A stretch of DNA of 52,292 bases from Palsa-872 sp036844615 (GTDB taxonomy: Bacteria; Chloroflexota; Dormibacteria; Dormibacterales; Dormibacteraceae): assembly GCA_036844615.1 (NCBI GenBank), contig DAIUFK010000007.1:1-52292 (forward strand), given 5' to 3'. Below the pieces are notes generated by a model. The model searched no databases. It saw only the letters and a program-made list of their open reading frames with translations, and was not told the origin of the DNA. The translations under genes were made by a program, and so were the position numbers. This document shows, in pieces, positions 1-7,214 of the stretch; the first letter of the stretch is position 1; each line of letters opens with the position of its first letter.

Positions 1-94
1 CGAGCCTCTTGATCCATCGGATCGCAGGCCCCGCATAGCCGGCGAAAGCCGGCGTATGCAGTGAGAAGTCCTGCGTCAGGTCGAGGAATCTCAT
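1..94 (-). CDS. Cyclase family protein, N-terminus only (cut by window edge)
   Basis: The reverse strand from an ATG at 94 reads MRFLDLTQDFSLHTPAFAGY and stays open to the window edge, giving 31 residues. The opening (L-D-L-T, then H-T-P-A-F) is the usual start of the putative cyclase/kynurenine formamidase-like family (PF04199), metal-dependent amide hydrolases whose members act on formylkynurenine or related ring-opened amides. It lies 54 bases downstream of the nucleobase permease on the same strand, so it is probably the next gene of that transcript and may act on a nitrogen compound of the same pathway. The family call rests on a short N-terminus, so the substrate is unknown. Confidence 0.6.
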   Translation of the reverse strand, partial: MRFLDLTQDFSLHTPAFAGYAGPAIRWIKRL

Positions 95-148
95 AGCAGG
101 CTGCGCCGCTGCCTCGCGAACGGCAGCGGCACCCCTATTTCCTGTGGT

Positions 149-1612
149 TCAGGCAGCCCGGTGACTGTGTGCTGCCATGGCTTCGCTCGTCTGCTTGCGC
201 AGCCCGAGGTTGAAGACGTAGTAGAGGACGGCAGTGATCAGGAAGCCGACGATGAATGTGATGTCGCCGAAGTCCGGGTTGTTTGTCGGTATCGGACCAA
301 CATAAACGCCGAAGACGTTGGCGAAGAGGTATACGGAGACCAGGAGCCCAACGGCCATGGCGACCACGCCCTGCCAGCGAAAGCGAGTGGTGTCGTAGAA
401 CACGCTCTCGTCGCCGTAGTCACCCTGGCGAAGCCAGTAGTCGACAAAGACAACCGCGAGCCACGGGGCGATCCAGTAGCTGATCAACAGCAGGAAGAAC
501 TCGTACTTGCTTCCTGGCGCGACCTGCGCCTGGAAGACCAGGCCGCCGATGAACCCGATCACGCCGACGACCACCGCGAGCGCGGCTCGGCGCTGGCGCA
601 TGGTGAGGCCCATCTCTCGAATCCCTAGAGATACGAGCGACATGGTTCCGCTGTAGATATTGAGGGCGTTGGCGGCAACAGCACCGACGGCAATGCAAAG
701 GAGCGTCGGGTAGTAAACGATGTCAGGCATTGCCTGCTGCAGCTGAGCTGTCGGAATGTCGGTCGGGCCCCACTTGGTGCCTGTGACCGTCGCCAGGACA
801 GCCCCTGCGAACTCGAGAACCACACACGAGATGAAGACGCCGAGGCCTGCCCAGATGCCGACCATGCGCCGGTTGACGCTTGGCGGGAGATATCGAGCGT
901 AGTCCGCCGCAAACGGGTTCCAGCCGACGGCGTACCCGAAAGCTGCTGTGAAAGCGAGCCAAAATCCACCCGGAACCGGAGCGGGGCTGTAACCGTAGTT
1001 GCCTTTCGTGAAGATGAAAAAGCAGGCGATGATGAAAACCACACCAAGAAGAGGAAGGGCCCATCGCTCAAACACGTGGATCAGGTTGTGGCCCAGCGCG
1101 GCAACCAGGACCTGCGCCACGACGATGACGAGAAAGGCAAGCCAGAAGGGCACGTTGGCGGTTGGAAACAACGCCTGCAGCGCGAAGGCGCCGCTGACGC
1201 TGTTGACGATGAACCAGCCGAATGAAGCAGTCAGGCCGTTAAGGCCGGCAGGCAGGATGTTGCCCAGGAAGCTGAACGCCCCGCGGCTTATGACCATCAT
1301 CGGGACGCCGAACTTGGGTCCCCACGAGGACAGAAATGCGTGACTTATCGCGCCGAGGCCGGTGCCGAGGATGATCGCCAGCGCTGCCTGCCACAGGTTT
1401 AGTCCCGAAAAGGCGACGGCGATGACGCCGATGAAAACGGTGGCGAACTCCAGATTGGGTGAAAGCCAAACGGGAAGAAGATCGCTGGGTTTGCCGTGTC
1501 GTTCCTTTAGGGCTATGTACTCGACGCCGCCGGGTTCGACGGTGGCGACTCGTTCGCCGTAGTCACCCTCACGGACCGGGACGTGCTTCTCGACTTCCTC
1601 ACTCGTCTGCAC
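149..1612 (-). CDS. NCS1-family nucleobase permease (cytosine/purine/allantoin type)
   Basis: A 487-residue, strongly hydrophobic protein with about 12 membrane segments and a hydrophilic N-terminus of about 50 residues. The region around residues 95-130 (FGVPMMVISRGAFSF, then NILPAG) and the N-P-F-A-A-D-Y-A-R-Y stretch near residue 235 are typical of NCS1 transporters for cytosine, purines, uracil, hydantoin, thiamine or allantoin. The start is GTG at 1612, preceded by an AAGGGGGAAGG purine tract that fits a ribosome binding site. It is divergent from codA with 67 bases between them, which supports import of cytosine or purine-derived bases for the enzymes encoded alongside. The exact substrate cannot be read from sequence. 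Confidence 0.85.
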   Translation of the reverse strand: MQTSEEVEKHVPVREGDYGERVATVEPGGVEYIALKERHGKPSDLLPVWLSPNLEFATVFIGVIAVAFSGLNLWQAALAIILGTGLGAISHAFLSSWGPKFGVPMMVISRGAFSFLGNILPAGLNGLTASFGWFIVNSVSGAFALQALFPTANVPFWLAFLVIVVAQVLVAALGHNLIHVFERWALPLLGVVFIIACFFIFTKGNYGYSPAPVPGGFWLAFTAAFGYAVGWNPFAADYARYLPPSVNRRMVGIWAGLGVFISCVVLEFAGAVLATVTGTKWGPTDIPTAQLQQAMPDIVYYPTLLCIAVGAVAANALNIYSGTMSLVSLGIREMGLTMRQRRAALAVVVGVIGFIGGLVFQAQVAPGSKYEFFLLLISYWIAPWLAVVFVDYWLRQGDYGDESVFYDTTRFRWQGVVAMAVGLLVSVYLFANVFGVYVGPIPTNNPDFGDITFIVGFLITAVLYYVFNLGLRKQTSEAMAAHSHRAA

Positions 1613-1666
1613 TGGCCTTCCCCCTTAACAATTCGACCGTGTTCGTTCCGAAGTTTAGGTCTCTGA

Positions 1667-1672
1667 TAGCCT
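1667..1672 (+). promoter_or_regulatory. -10-like box of codA operon (TAGCCT), leaderless arrangement
   Basis: TAGCCT lies 7 bases before the codA ATG at 1680. Transcription starting 6-8 bases after the box would begin at or next to the start codon. No Shine-Dalgarno sequence is visible and no clear -35 box was found. Confidence 0.45.
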
Positions 1673-1679
1673 CCTGTCG

Positions 1680-2948
1680 ATGCTCGATTTGCTTCTGAAG
1701 GGCGCTCGCCTCCCTGGGCAGGCGGACCTTCGGGAAATTGGGATTCGGGATGGCGTGATCGCCAAGGCCGAGCCCGACGCTCGCCAGGTCCTGGACTTGG
1801 GCGGCGCCCTGGTCACCCCGGCCCTCGTCGAACCCCACATCCACCTCGATGCGGTGCTCACCGTCGGCGAACCCCGCCACAACCTTTCGGGCTCCCTGGT
1901 CGAGGGCATCGCCATCTGGGCCGAGCGCGGCAACCTGCTGAGCGTCGACGACGTCAAGCGCCGCGTCCGCACTGTGTTGCGGTGGCAGCTGGCGAACGGT
2001 GTCCAGTTCGTCCGCAGCCACGTCGACGTCTGCGACCCGGAGCTGCGCGCGGTTCGCGCGCTCACCGAGCTGCGTCAAGAGATCGGCGACCAGATGCAAT
2101 TGCAGCTTGTCGCGTTTCCGCAGCAGGGCATCATGTCGTTCGACGGAGGTGAGGACCTGATGCGCCGCGCGGTCGACATGGGGGCCGACGTGGTGGGCGC
2201 CATTCCTCACTTCGAGCTGACGCGCGAGTACGGCGAGCGCTCGGTCAAGTTCGCGATGGCTCTGGCCGCTGAAAAGGGGCTCCGAGTCGACATCCACTGC
2301 GACGAGACCGACGACGACCACTCGCGCTTCGTCGAGGTGATGGCCGCCGAGACCATCCGGCTCGGGATGGGGGGCCGCGTCACTGCCAGTCACACGACAG
2401 CAATGCACTCCTACAACAACTCCTACGCCAACAAGGTGATCAACAACCTGAAGCGGGCCCAGATGCACATGATCACCAACCCGCTTGACAACGCGACGCT
2501 GCAGGGGCGCTTTGACGGCTATCCCATCCGCCGCGGCCATACCCGGTTCAAGGAGCTCCTTGCGGCAGGCGTCAACACCAGCATCGGCCACGATTCGGTG
2601 ATGGATCCCTGGTACCCGCTCGGCTACGCCGACCCGCTGCAGGCAGCGTTTGTGCTCGCGCATTACGGCCAGATGTCAGGCCATGACGAGCTGACCACGC
2701 TGATCGACATGATCACCAAGAACCCGGCCAGCGCTCTGGGCCTCGAGCACTATGGGCTGGAGCCGGGATGTCGGGCCGACATCTGCGTCTTCGATGCGCC
2801 CACCGAGATGGACGCCATCAGGCTGGTCGCGCCGCGCAAGCTCGTGCTGCGCGGTGGGAAGGTGGTGGCGCGCACAGAGCCCGCCCATACCACGGTCATC
2901 TGGGACGGCCGCGAGGAGGCCGTCGACTTCCTCAAACCATCGAAGTGA
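1680..2948 (+). CDS. codA: Cytosine deaminase
   Basis: A 422-residue amidohydrolase that deaminates cytosine to uracil, close to the usual length of E. coli-type CodA. Visible metal and catalytic residues are PHIH (H53, H55), HCDE (H206, E209), SHTTAM (H238) and the diagnostic GHDSVMDPWYPLG (D305), which separates CodA from atrazine-type deaminases. First gene of a four-gene plus-strand operon; its TGA overlaps the GTG of the next gene (GTGA). No ribosome binding site precedes the ATG, but a TAGCCT box lies 7 bases upstream. Placed among purine catabolic genes, it would let pyrimidine bases brought in by the divergent NCS1 permease enter the same nitrogen-scavenging programme. Isocytosine or other ring substrates remain possible. 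Confidence 0.9.
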   Translation: MLDLLLKGARLPGQADLREIGIRDGVIAKAEPDARQVLDLGGALVTPALVEPHIHLDAVLTVGEPRHNLSGSLVEGIAIWAERGNLLSVDDVKRRVRTVLRWQLANGVQFVRSHVDVCDPELRAVRALTELRQEIGDQMQLQLVAFPQQGIMSFDGGEDLMRRAVDMGADVVGAIPHFELTREYGERSVKFAMALAAEKGLRVDIHCDETDDDHSRFVEVMAAETIRLGMGGRVTASHTTAMHSYNNSYANKVINNLKRAQMHMITNPLDNATLQGRFDGYPIRRGHTRFKELLAAGVNTSIGHDSVMDPWYPLGYADPLQAAFVLAHYGQMSGHDELTTLIDMITKNPASALGLEHYGLEPGCRADICVFDAPTEMDAIRLVAPRKLVLRGGKVVARTEPAHTTVIWDGREEAVDFLKPSK

Positions 2949-3361
2949 TCGAGATCGTTGTCGCCGACCTTCGGTTCCTCGCGCGGCTGGAGACTGAGAA
3001 GGCGCCCCAGACCAGCGCCAGGTTCCGCGCAATGCTGCCGCTGAAGACCAAGATCCTCCAGGCACGATGGAGCGGAGAAGCGGCCTGGATCCCTTTCGGC
3101 AAGCTCAACCTCGGCCTCGGCCATGAGAATCACACTAGCTACCCCGCTCCGGGCCACCTCCTGCTGTATCCGGGCGGGGTGAGCGAGACGGAGATCCTGT
3201 TTCCCTACGGCTCGACGATGTTCGCAAGCAAGGCAGGCCAGCTGGCGGGCAACCACTTCGCCACGATCTACGAGGGTATCGACCAGCTCGCCGCGCTCGG
3301 CCACCTTGTCGTGTGGAAAGGCGCGCAGGACATCACTTTCGAGGAACGCGGCGGCGCCTGA
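2945..3361 (+). CDS. DUF3830 family protein (cyclophilin-like fold)
   Basis: A 138-residue protein starting at a GTG that overlaps the codA stop by four bases and ending 7 bases before allC, so it is translationally coupled inside the operon. It matches DUF3830 by recall: an alternating beta-rich sequence with ENHTSYPAPGHLLLYPGG around residues 60-77, then ETEILFPYG and a K-A-G-Q-L-A-G-N-H-F-A-T-I segment. The family is predicted to have a cyclophilin-like barrel and has no established biochemical role that I know. There is no signal peptide or membrane segment, so it should be cytosolic. The position between cytosine deaminase and allantoate amidohydrolase suggests a role in handling a cyclic amide or ureide intermediate; this is inference from context only. 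Confidence 0.8.
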   Translation: MIEIVVADLRFLARLETEKAPQTSARFRAMLPLKTKILQARWSGEAAWIPFGKLNLGLGHENHTSYPAPGHLLLYPGGVSETEILFPYGSTMFASKAGQLAGNHFATIYEGIDQLAALGHLVVWKGAQDITFEERGGA

Positions 3362-3368
3362 TCGCCGG

Positions 3369-4598
3369 ATGGGCCACTCATCAGCCGAGACGGCAATCGA
3401 GCGGCTCGACCTCCTGGGTGCCGTCAGCGATGAGCCGGACCGCCTTACCAGGCAGTTCGCCGGCGACGCGATGCGCAGGGCGAACACTCAGGTTGAGGCG
3501 TGGATGCGGGAGGCCGGCATGGCAGTCCGACACGACAACGTCGGCAACCTGCGCGGCAGGTATGAAGGCGCGGCGCCAGGGGGTTCTACGCTGCTCCTGG
3601 GCTCGCACCTGGACTCGGTTCGCGACGCGGGCAAATACGACGGGACGCTTGGAGTCGTGGTAGCGATCGCTGCCGTCCAGCACCTCAACGACGCCAAGAG
3701 GCGGCTGCCGTTCGCCATCGAGGTGCTCGCTTTCGCCGACGAGGAAGGGATGCGCTTCAGCTCCACGTACATCGGGAGCCGTGCGGTGGCCGGCACCTTC
3801 GACAGCGCAGACCTAGAACGGACCGACGACTCCGGCATCACCATGGCTGAGGCGATTCGTGCTTTTGGCGGCGATCCGGCCCGGTTGCGCGAGGATCGCT
3901 GGCGGGATGGAAAGCTGCTCGGTTACTGCGAGGTCCACATCGAGCAGGGGCCCGTGCTCGAGGCGCGGGACCTCCCGGTGGGCGTCGTGTCGGCGATCGC
4001 GGGGCAGGCCCGTTACCGGATCACCCTTACGGGCCAGGCGGGACACGCCGGCACCGTGCCGATGCATGTCCGCCGAGATGCTCTTGGCGCCGCGGCCGAG
4101 CTAGTGCTCGCGGTCGAGGCAGACGCCGGCTCTCATGACGGCCTGGTGGCGACCGTCGGACAGCTGACCGTTCAGCCGGGCGCAGCCAACGTGATCCCGG
4201 GCGAGGTCGTCCTTACTCTTGACATCCGCCACCCCGATGACGGCATCAGACGAGAGAGCACGCAGCACCTGCTCGAGCTGGCACAGGAGATTGCGACGCG
4301 GCGGAACATCGAGCTGGCTGTGAAACCGCTCGGCGAAAACCCCTCGGTGCCGTGCTCGCCTGGTCTCGCCGCGTTGCTGGCGAAGGCAGTGGAGGAGCTG
4401 GGTTTACCTGTGGTTCGCCTGGCCAGCGGCGCCGGACACGATGTCGTTCCGATGGCCGGGCTGACGGATGTCGGGATGCTCTTCGTCCGATGTAAGGGCG
4501 GCATCAGCCACAACCCTGCCGAGTCGGTGGAAGTCGGCGACGTCGAGGTGGCCATCGACGTGCTGGGCAGGTTTCTCGAGCTGCTCGCCAAAGCATGA
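3369..4598 (+). CDS. allC: Allantoate amidohydrolase (M20/HyuC family)
   Basis: A 409-residue Zn peptidase-like amidase of the AllC/beta-ureidopropionase/N-carbamoyl amino acid hydrolase family. Metal-site motifs are present: GSHLDSV (H80), KYDGTLG (D91), AFADEEGMRF (E125/E126), EVHIEQGPVLE and, near the C-terminus, SGAGHDVVPMA. ATG 3369 was chosen because it follows the DUF3830 stop by 7 bases and opens a normal AllC N-terminus; an in-frame start further upstream would overlap DUF3830 with unrelated residues. The stop overlaps the allB start (ATGA). Expected reaction: allantoate to ureidoglycine plus ammonia and CO2. The family also contains N-carbamoyl amino acid hydrolases, but the adjacent allantoinase and urate genes favour allantoate. 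Confidence 0.88.
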   Translation: MGHSSAETAIERLDLLGAVSDEPDRLTRQFAGDAMRRANTQVEAWMREAGMAVRHDNVGNLRGRYEGAAPGGSTLLLGSHLDSVRDAGKYDGTLGVVVAIAAVQHLNDAKRRLPFAIEVLAFADEEGMRFSSTYIGSRAVAGTFDSADLERTDDSGITMAEAIRAFGGDPARLREDRWRDGKLLGYCEVHIEQGPVLEARDLPVGVVSAIAGQARYRITLTGQAGHAGTVPMHVRRDALGAAAELVLAVEADAGSHDGLVATVGQLTVQPGAANVIPGEVVLTLDIRHPDDGIRRESTQHLLELAQEIATRRNIELAVKPLGENPSVPCSPGLAALLAKAVEELGLPVVRLASGAGHDVVPMAGLTDVGMLFVRCKGGISHNPAESVEVGDVEVAIDVLGRFLELLAKA

Positions 4599-5896
4599 TC
4601 ATCCACGGCGGCACTGTCGTGACTGCCCGCGGGGTCGAGAAAGCCGATATCGCCATCGCCGGCGACCAGATCATTGCAGTCGGACTGAACCTTGCCGATG
4701 ACGGCGAAGAGATCGACGCGTCCGGCCTTCACGTGTTCCCCGGCGGCATCGACTCGCACGTTCACTTCAACGAGCCTGGCCGCACCGAGTGGGAGGACAT
4801 CGCACACGGGTCGGCGGCGCTTGCCGCCGGCGGCTACACGAGCTTCATCGACATGCCGCTTAACAACCTTCCCGTGACGACCGACGTCGCGGCTTTCGAC
4901 CTGAAGCTCGAAGCGATGAAGCGCTCGTCGAAGGTCGACTTCGGACTGTGGGGCGGGCTGGTGCCAGGCAACCTCGACCAGCTGGAGCCGCTGGTCCGGC
5001 GCGGGGTAATGGGCTTCAAGGCCTTCATGTGCCCGAGCGGGATCGACGAGTTTCCTGCCAGCGACCGCGGCACGCTCCGCGAGGGGATGAAGCGCATCGC
5101 GGCGCTGGGCTCGATCCTCCTGGTCCACGCGGAGGATCCGGCGCGCCTACTCGAGCCCAATGGGAACGGGGCGCTCGACTTCATCCGCTCGCGGCCGCCC
5201 GAGGCCGAAGGGTCGGCGATCGCTCAGGCGATCGAGCTGGCCACGGCGACAGGGTGCCGGCTGCACGTGGTCCACGTCAGCACCGCCAACGGCATGAATC
5301 TGATTCGCGAGGCTCAACAAAACGGATTCGACGTCAGCGGCGAGACGTGCCCTCACTACCTTCTGTATGTCGAAGATGACCTCCAGCGGATTGGAGGAGT
5401 CGCCAAATGCGCCCCGCCATTTCGGACCGCCGCGGATCGCGAGGCACTCTGGACTGCGCCGATGGTCGTGTCGGACCACTCGCCGAGCACCCTCGACCTC
5501 AAACAGGGCGGCGACTTCGTGAAGATCTGGGGAGGCATCTCCGGCTGCCAGTCGACGCGGCAGCTGTTGCTGGCCCAAAACCGCCTCGACCTCGAGGACG
5601 TGGCAGCGGTGACTGCGACCAACATCGCACGCCGCTTTGGCCTGGATGGCAAAGGCGACATCGCCGCCGCATACGACGCCGACCTGTGGTTGGTGGACCT
5701 GGACGAGCGAAGCGCCGTGCAGGCGAGCGACCTGCTCTACCGCAATCCATTCAGCCCGCACGAGGGCCAGCCCATCCGGGGCCGCACGGCGCGCACGTTG
5801 GTTCGCGGCGAGACCGTCTTCGTCGATGACAAGCCCGCGACCACTCAGATCGGGCGCTTGCTCAGACCTTCGAGAGGCGACGGCCCGCGGCGCTGA
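4595..5896 (+). CDS. allB: Allantoinase
   Basis: A 433-residue cyclic amidohydrolase that opens allantoin to allantoate. It has the N-terminal DSHVHFNEPG motif (H55, H57) and K142 in MGFKAFMCPSG, the lysine normally carbamylated to bridge the two metals. Later metal histidines lie in HVVHVS and in ETCPHYL, and VSDHSP carries the catalytic aspartate. The start ATG overlaps the allC stop. Last gene of the codA-DUF3830-allC-allB operon; its 3' end overlaps the 3' end of the convergent 8-oxoguanine deaminase gene by 35 bases. Dihydropyrimidinase is the main alternative, but FNEPG rather than the dihydropyrimidinase motif supports allantoinase. Confidence 0.9.
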   Translation: MIIHGGTVVTARGVEKADIAIAGDQIIAVGLNLADDGEEIDASGLHVFPGGIDSHVHFNEPGRTEWEDIAHGSAALAAGGYTSFIDMPLNNLPVTTDVAAFDLKLEAMKRSSKVDFGLWGGLVPGNLDQLEPLVRRGVMGFKAFMCPSGIDEFPASDRGTLREGMKRIAALGSILLVHAEDPARLLEPNGNGALDFIRSRPPEAEGSAIAQAIELATATGCRLHVVHVSTANGMNLIREAQQNGFDVSGETCPHYLLYVEDDLQRIGGVAKCAPPFRTAADREALWTAPMVVSDHSPSTLDLKQGGDFVKIWGGISGCQSTRQLLLAQNRLDLEDVAAVTATNIARRFGLDGKGDIAAAYDADLWLVDLDERSAVQASDLLYRNPFSPHEGQPIRGRTARTLVRGETVFVDDKPATTQIGRLLRPSRGDGPRR

Positions 5897-7214
5897 CCTC
5901 GCGCGCGACCTCGTCCTCGTCCGCGGTGAGGAGCAGGCCCTCGCGTACAACCACCTTTCCGTTTACCACGACAGCCTCGGCGCGGGCCGGCGGGGCAAGC
6001 GCCAGGCCGGCGAGCAGGTCGCGGACGCCGGCGTGGGCAAGGTCGTCCACTCGAAAGAACGCGACGTCGGCGCACTTTCCGACCTCGAGCGTCCCGCAAT
6101 CGTCGCGGCCGAGGCATGCGGCTCCTCCGGCGGTCGCCAGGCGCCATGCGGCCCGGGTGTCGAGCGCGGTCGGCGCATCGGCGCGGCCCTGCATTGCGGC
6201 TCGCGACCGCGCCAGGAAGAGCGCCTGGTGCACCTCCATCGCGAGGTTCGAGTCCTCGTTGCTCGCCGACCCGTCGACCCCAAGGCCGACGCGCGCCCCG
6301 GCGCGCACGAGATCCTCGACACGGCAGGCGCCGGCGCCCAGGCGCATGTTGCTCGACGGACAGTGGGCGATACCGGTCTTGGACTCCGCCACGCGATCGA
6401 CCTCTGCGTCGCTGAGATGGATTCCGTGCGCGTACCAGACGTCGTCTCCGGTCCAACCGAGGTCCTCCATCAGCTCCATCGGCCTGCGTCCGAAGCGCTC
6501 TATGCAGAATTGCTCCTCGTCAAGCGTCTCCGCGAGATGGGTATGAAGGCGGACGCCGTGCTTGCGAGCCAGCTGCGCCGAGTCACGCATCAGCTGAGGC
6601 GTTACGGAGAACGGTGAGCACGGCGCCACTGCCACCCTGCACATCGAGCCGGCGCTGGGATCGTGGAAGCGCGCGATGGTCTCCTCGGTGTCGCTGAGGA
6701 TGAAGTCCTCGTCCTCCACCACCTCGTCGGGCGGGAGACCGCCTTTCGAAACACCCAGCGACATCGAGCCGCGGCACGGTTGGAAGCGCAGGCCGAGATC
6801 TGAAGCGCAGGCGACGAGAGTTTCGAATATGTCGCGCCGGCCCGACGGAAACACATAGTGGTGGTCGCTCGAGAGCGTGCACCCTGACAACAGCAACTTC
6901 GCCATCGCGGCCCTTGCCGCGGCCCGAACGGTATCGGCGTCGATCCTGGCCCACACCGGGTAGAGGGCGCGCAGCCACTCGAACAGCGTTCCATCGGGCG
7001 CGTAGCCGCGGGTCGCCCATTGGTACATGTGGTCGTGAGCGTTGACGAGGCCTGGCACCGCGACGCAGTTGTCGAAGCGCAGCGTTTCGTCAGCCTGCGG
7101 AGGCGTGCCAGACCCCACCTCGGCAATCAAACCGTCGCGCGCGAGCACCCAGCCGCTCTCGAGCTCGGCGCTGCCTGTGAAAAGCAGCCCCGCCCGCATG
7201 AGAAGGGTGGTCAA
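5862..7214 (-). CDS. 8-oxoguanine deaminase-type amidohydrolase
   Basis: A 450-residue amidohydrolase of the TrzN/AtzB/8-oxoguanine deaminase group. Zn ligands are visible as NAHDHMYQW near residue 60, HTHLAET near residue 225, YAHGIHL near residue 263 and GVDGSASNEDS near residue 310. The SSDHHYVFP and CRGSMSLG stretches match enzymes annotated as 8-oxoguanine deaminases. It starts with TTG at 7214, overlapping the xanthine dehydrogenase stop (TTGA), and is the last gene of the minus-strand purine operon. The product would be urate or a close relative, feeding the urate oxidase made by the same operon. No classical guanine deaminase is seen here, so it could also act on guanine; that is inference. 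Confidence 0.8.
   Translation of the reverse strand: MTTLLMRAGLLFTGSAELESGWVLARDGLIAEVGSGTPPQADETLRFDNCVAVPGLVNAHDHMYQWATRGYAPDGTLFEWLRALYPVWARIDADTVRAAARAAMAKLLLSGCTLSSDHHYVFPSGRRDIFETLVACASDLGLRFQPCRGSMSLGVSKGGLPPDEVVEDEDFILSDTEETIARFHDPSAGSMCRVAVAPCSPFSVTPQLMRDSAQLARKHGVRLHTHLAETLDEEQFCIERFGRRPMELMEDLGWTGDDVWYAHGIHLSDAEVDRVAESKTGIAHCPSSNMRLGAGACRVEDLVRAGARVGLGVDGSASNEDSNLAMEVHQALFLARSRAAMQGRADAPTALDTRAAWRLATAGGAACLGRDDCGTLEVGKCADVAFFRVDDLAHAGVRDLLAGLALAPPARAEAVVVNGKVVVREGLLLTADEDEVAREVSAAGRRLSKV

Noticed and set aside
1599..2663. Long open frame (354 codons) on the reverse strand opposite codA
   Set aside because: It lies wholly antisense to a clear cytosine deaminase, has no recognisable domain and reflects the codon bias of a GC-rich gene.
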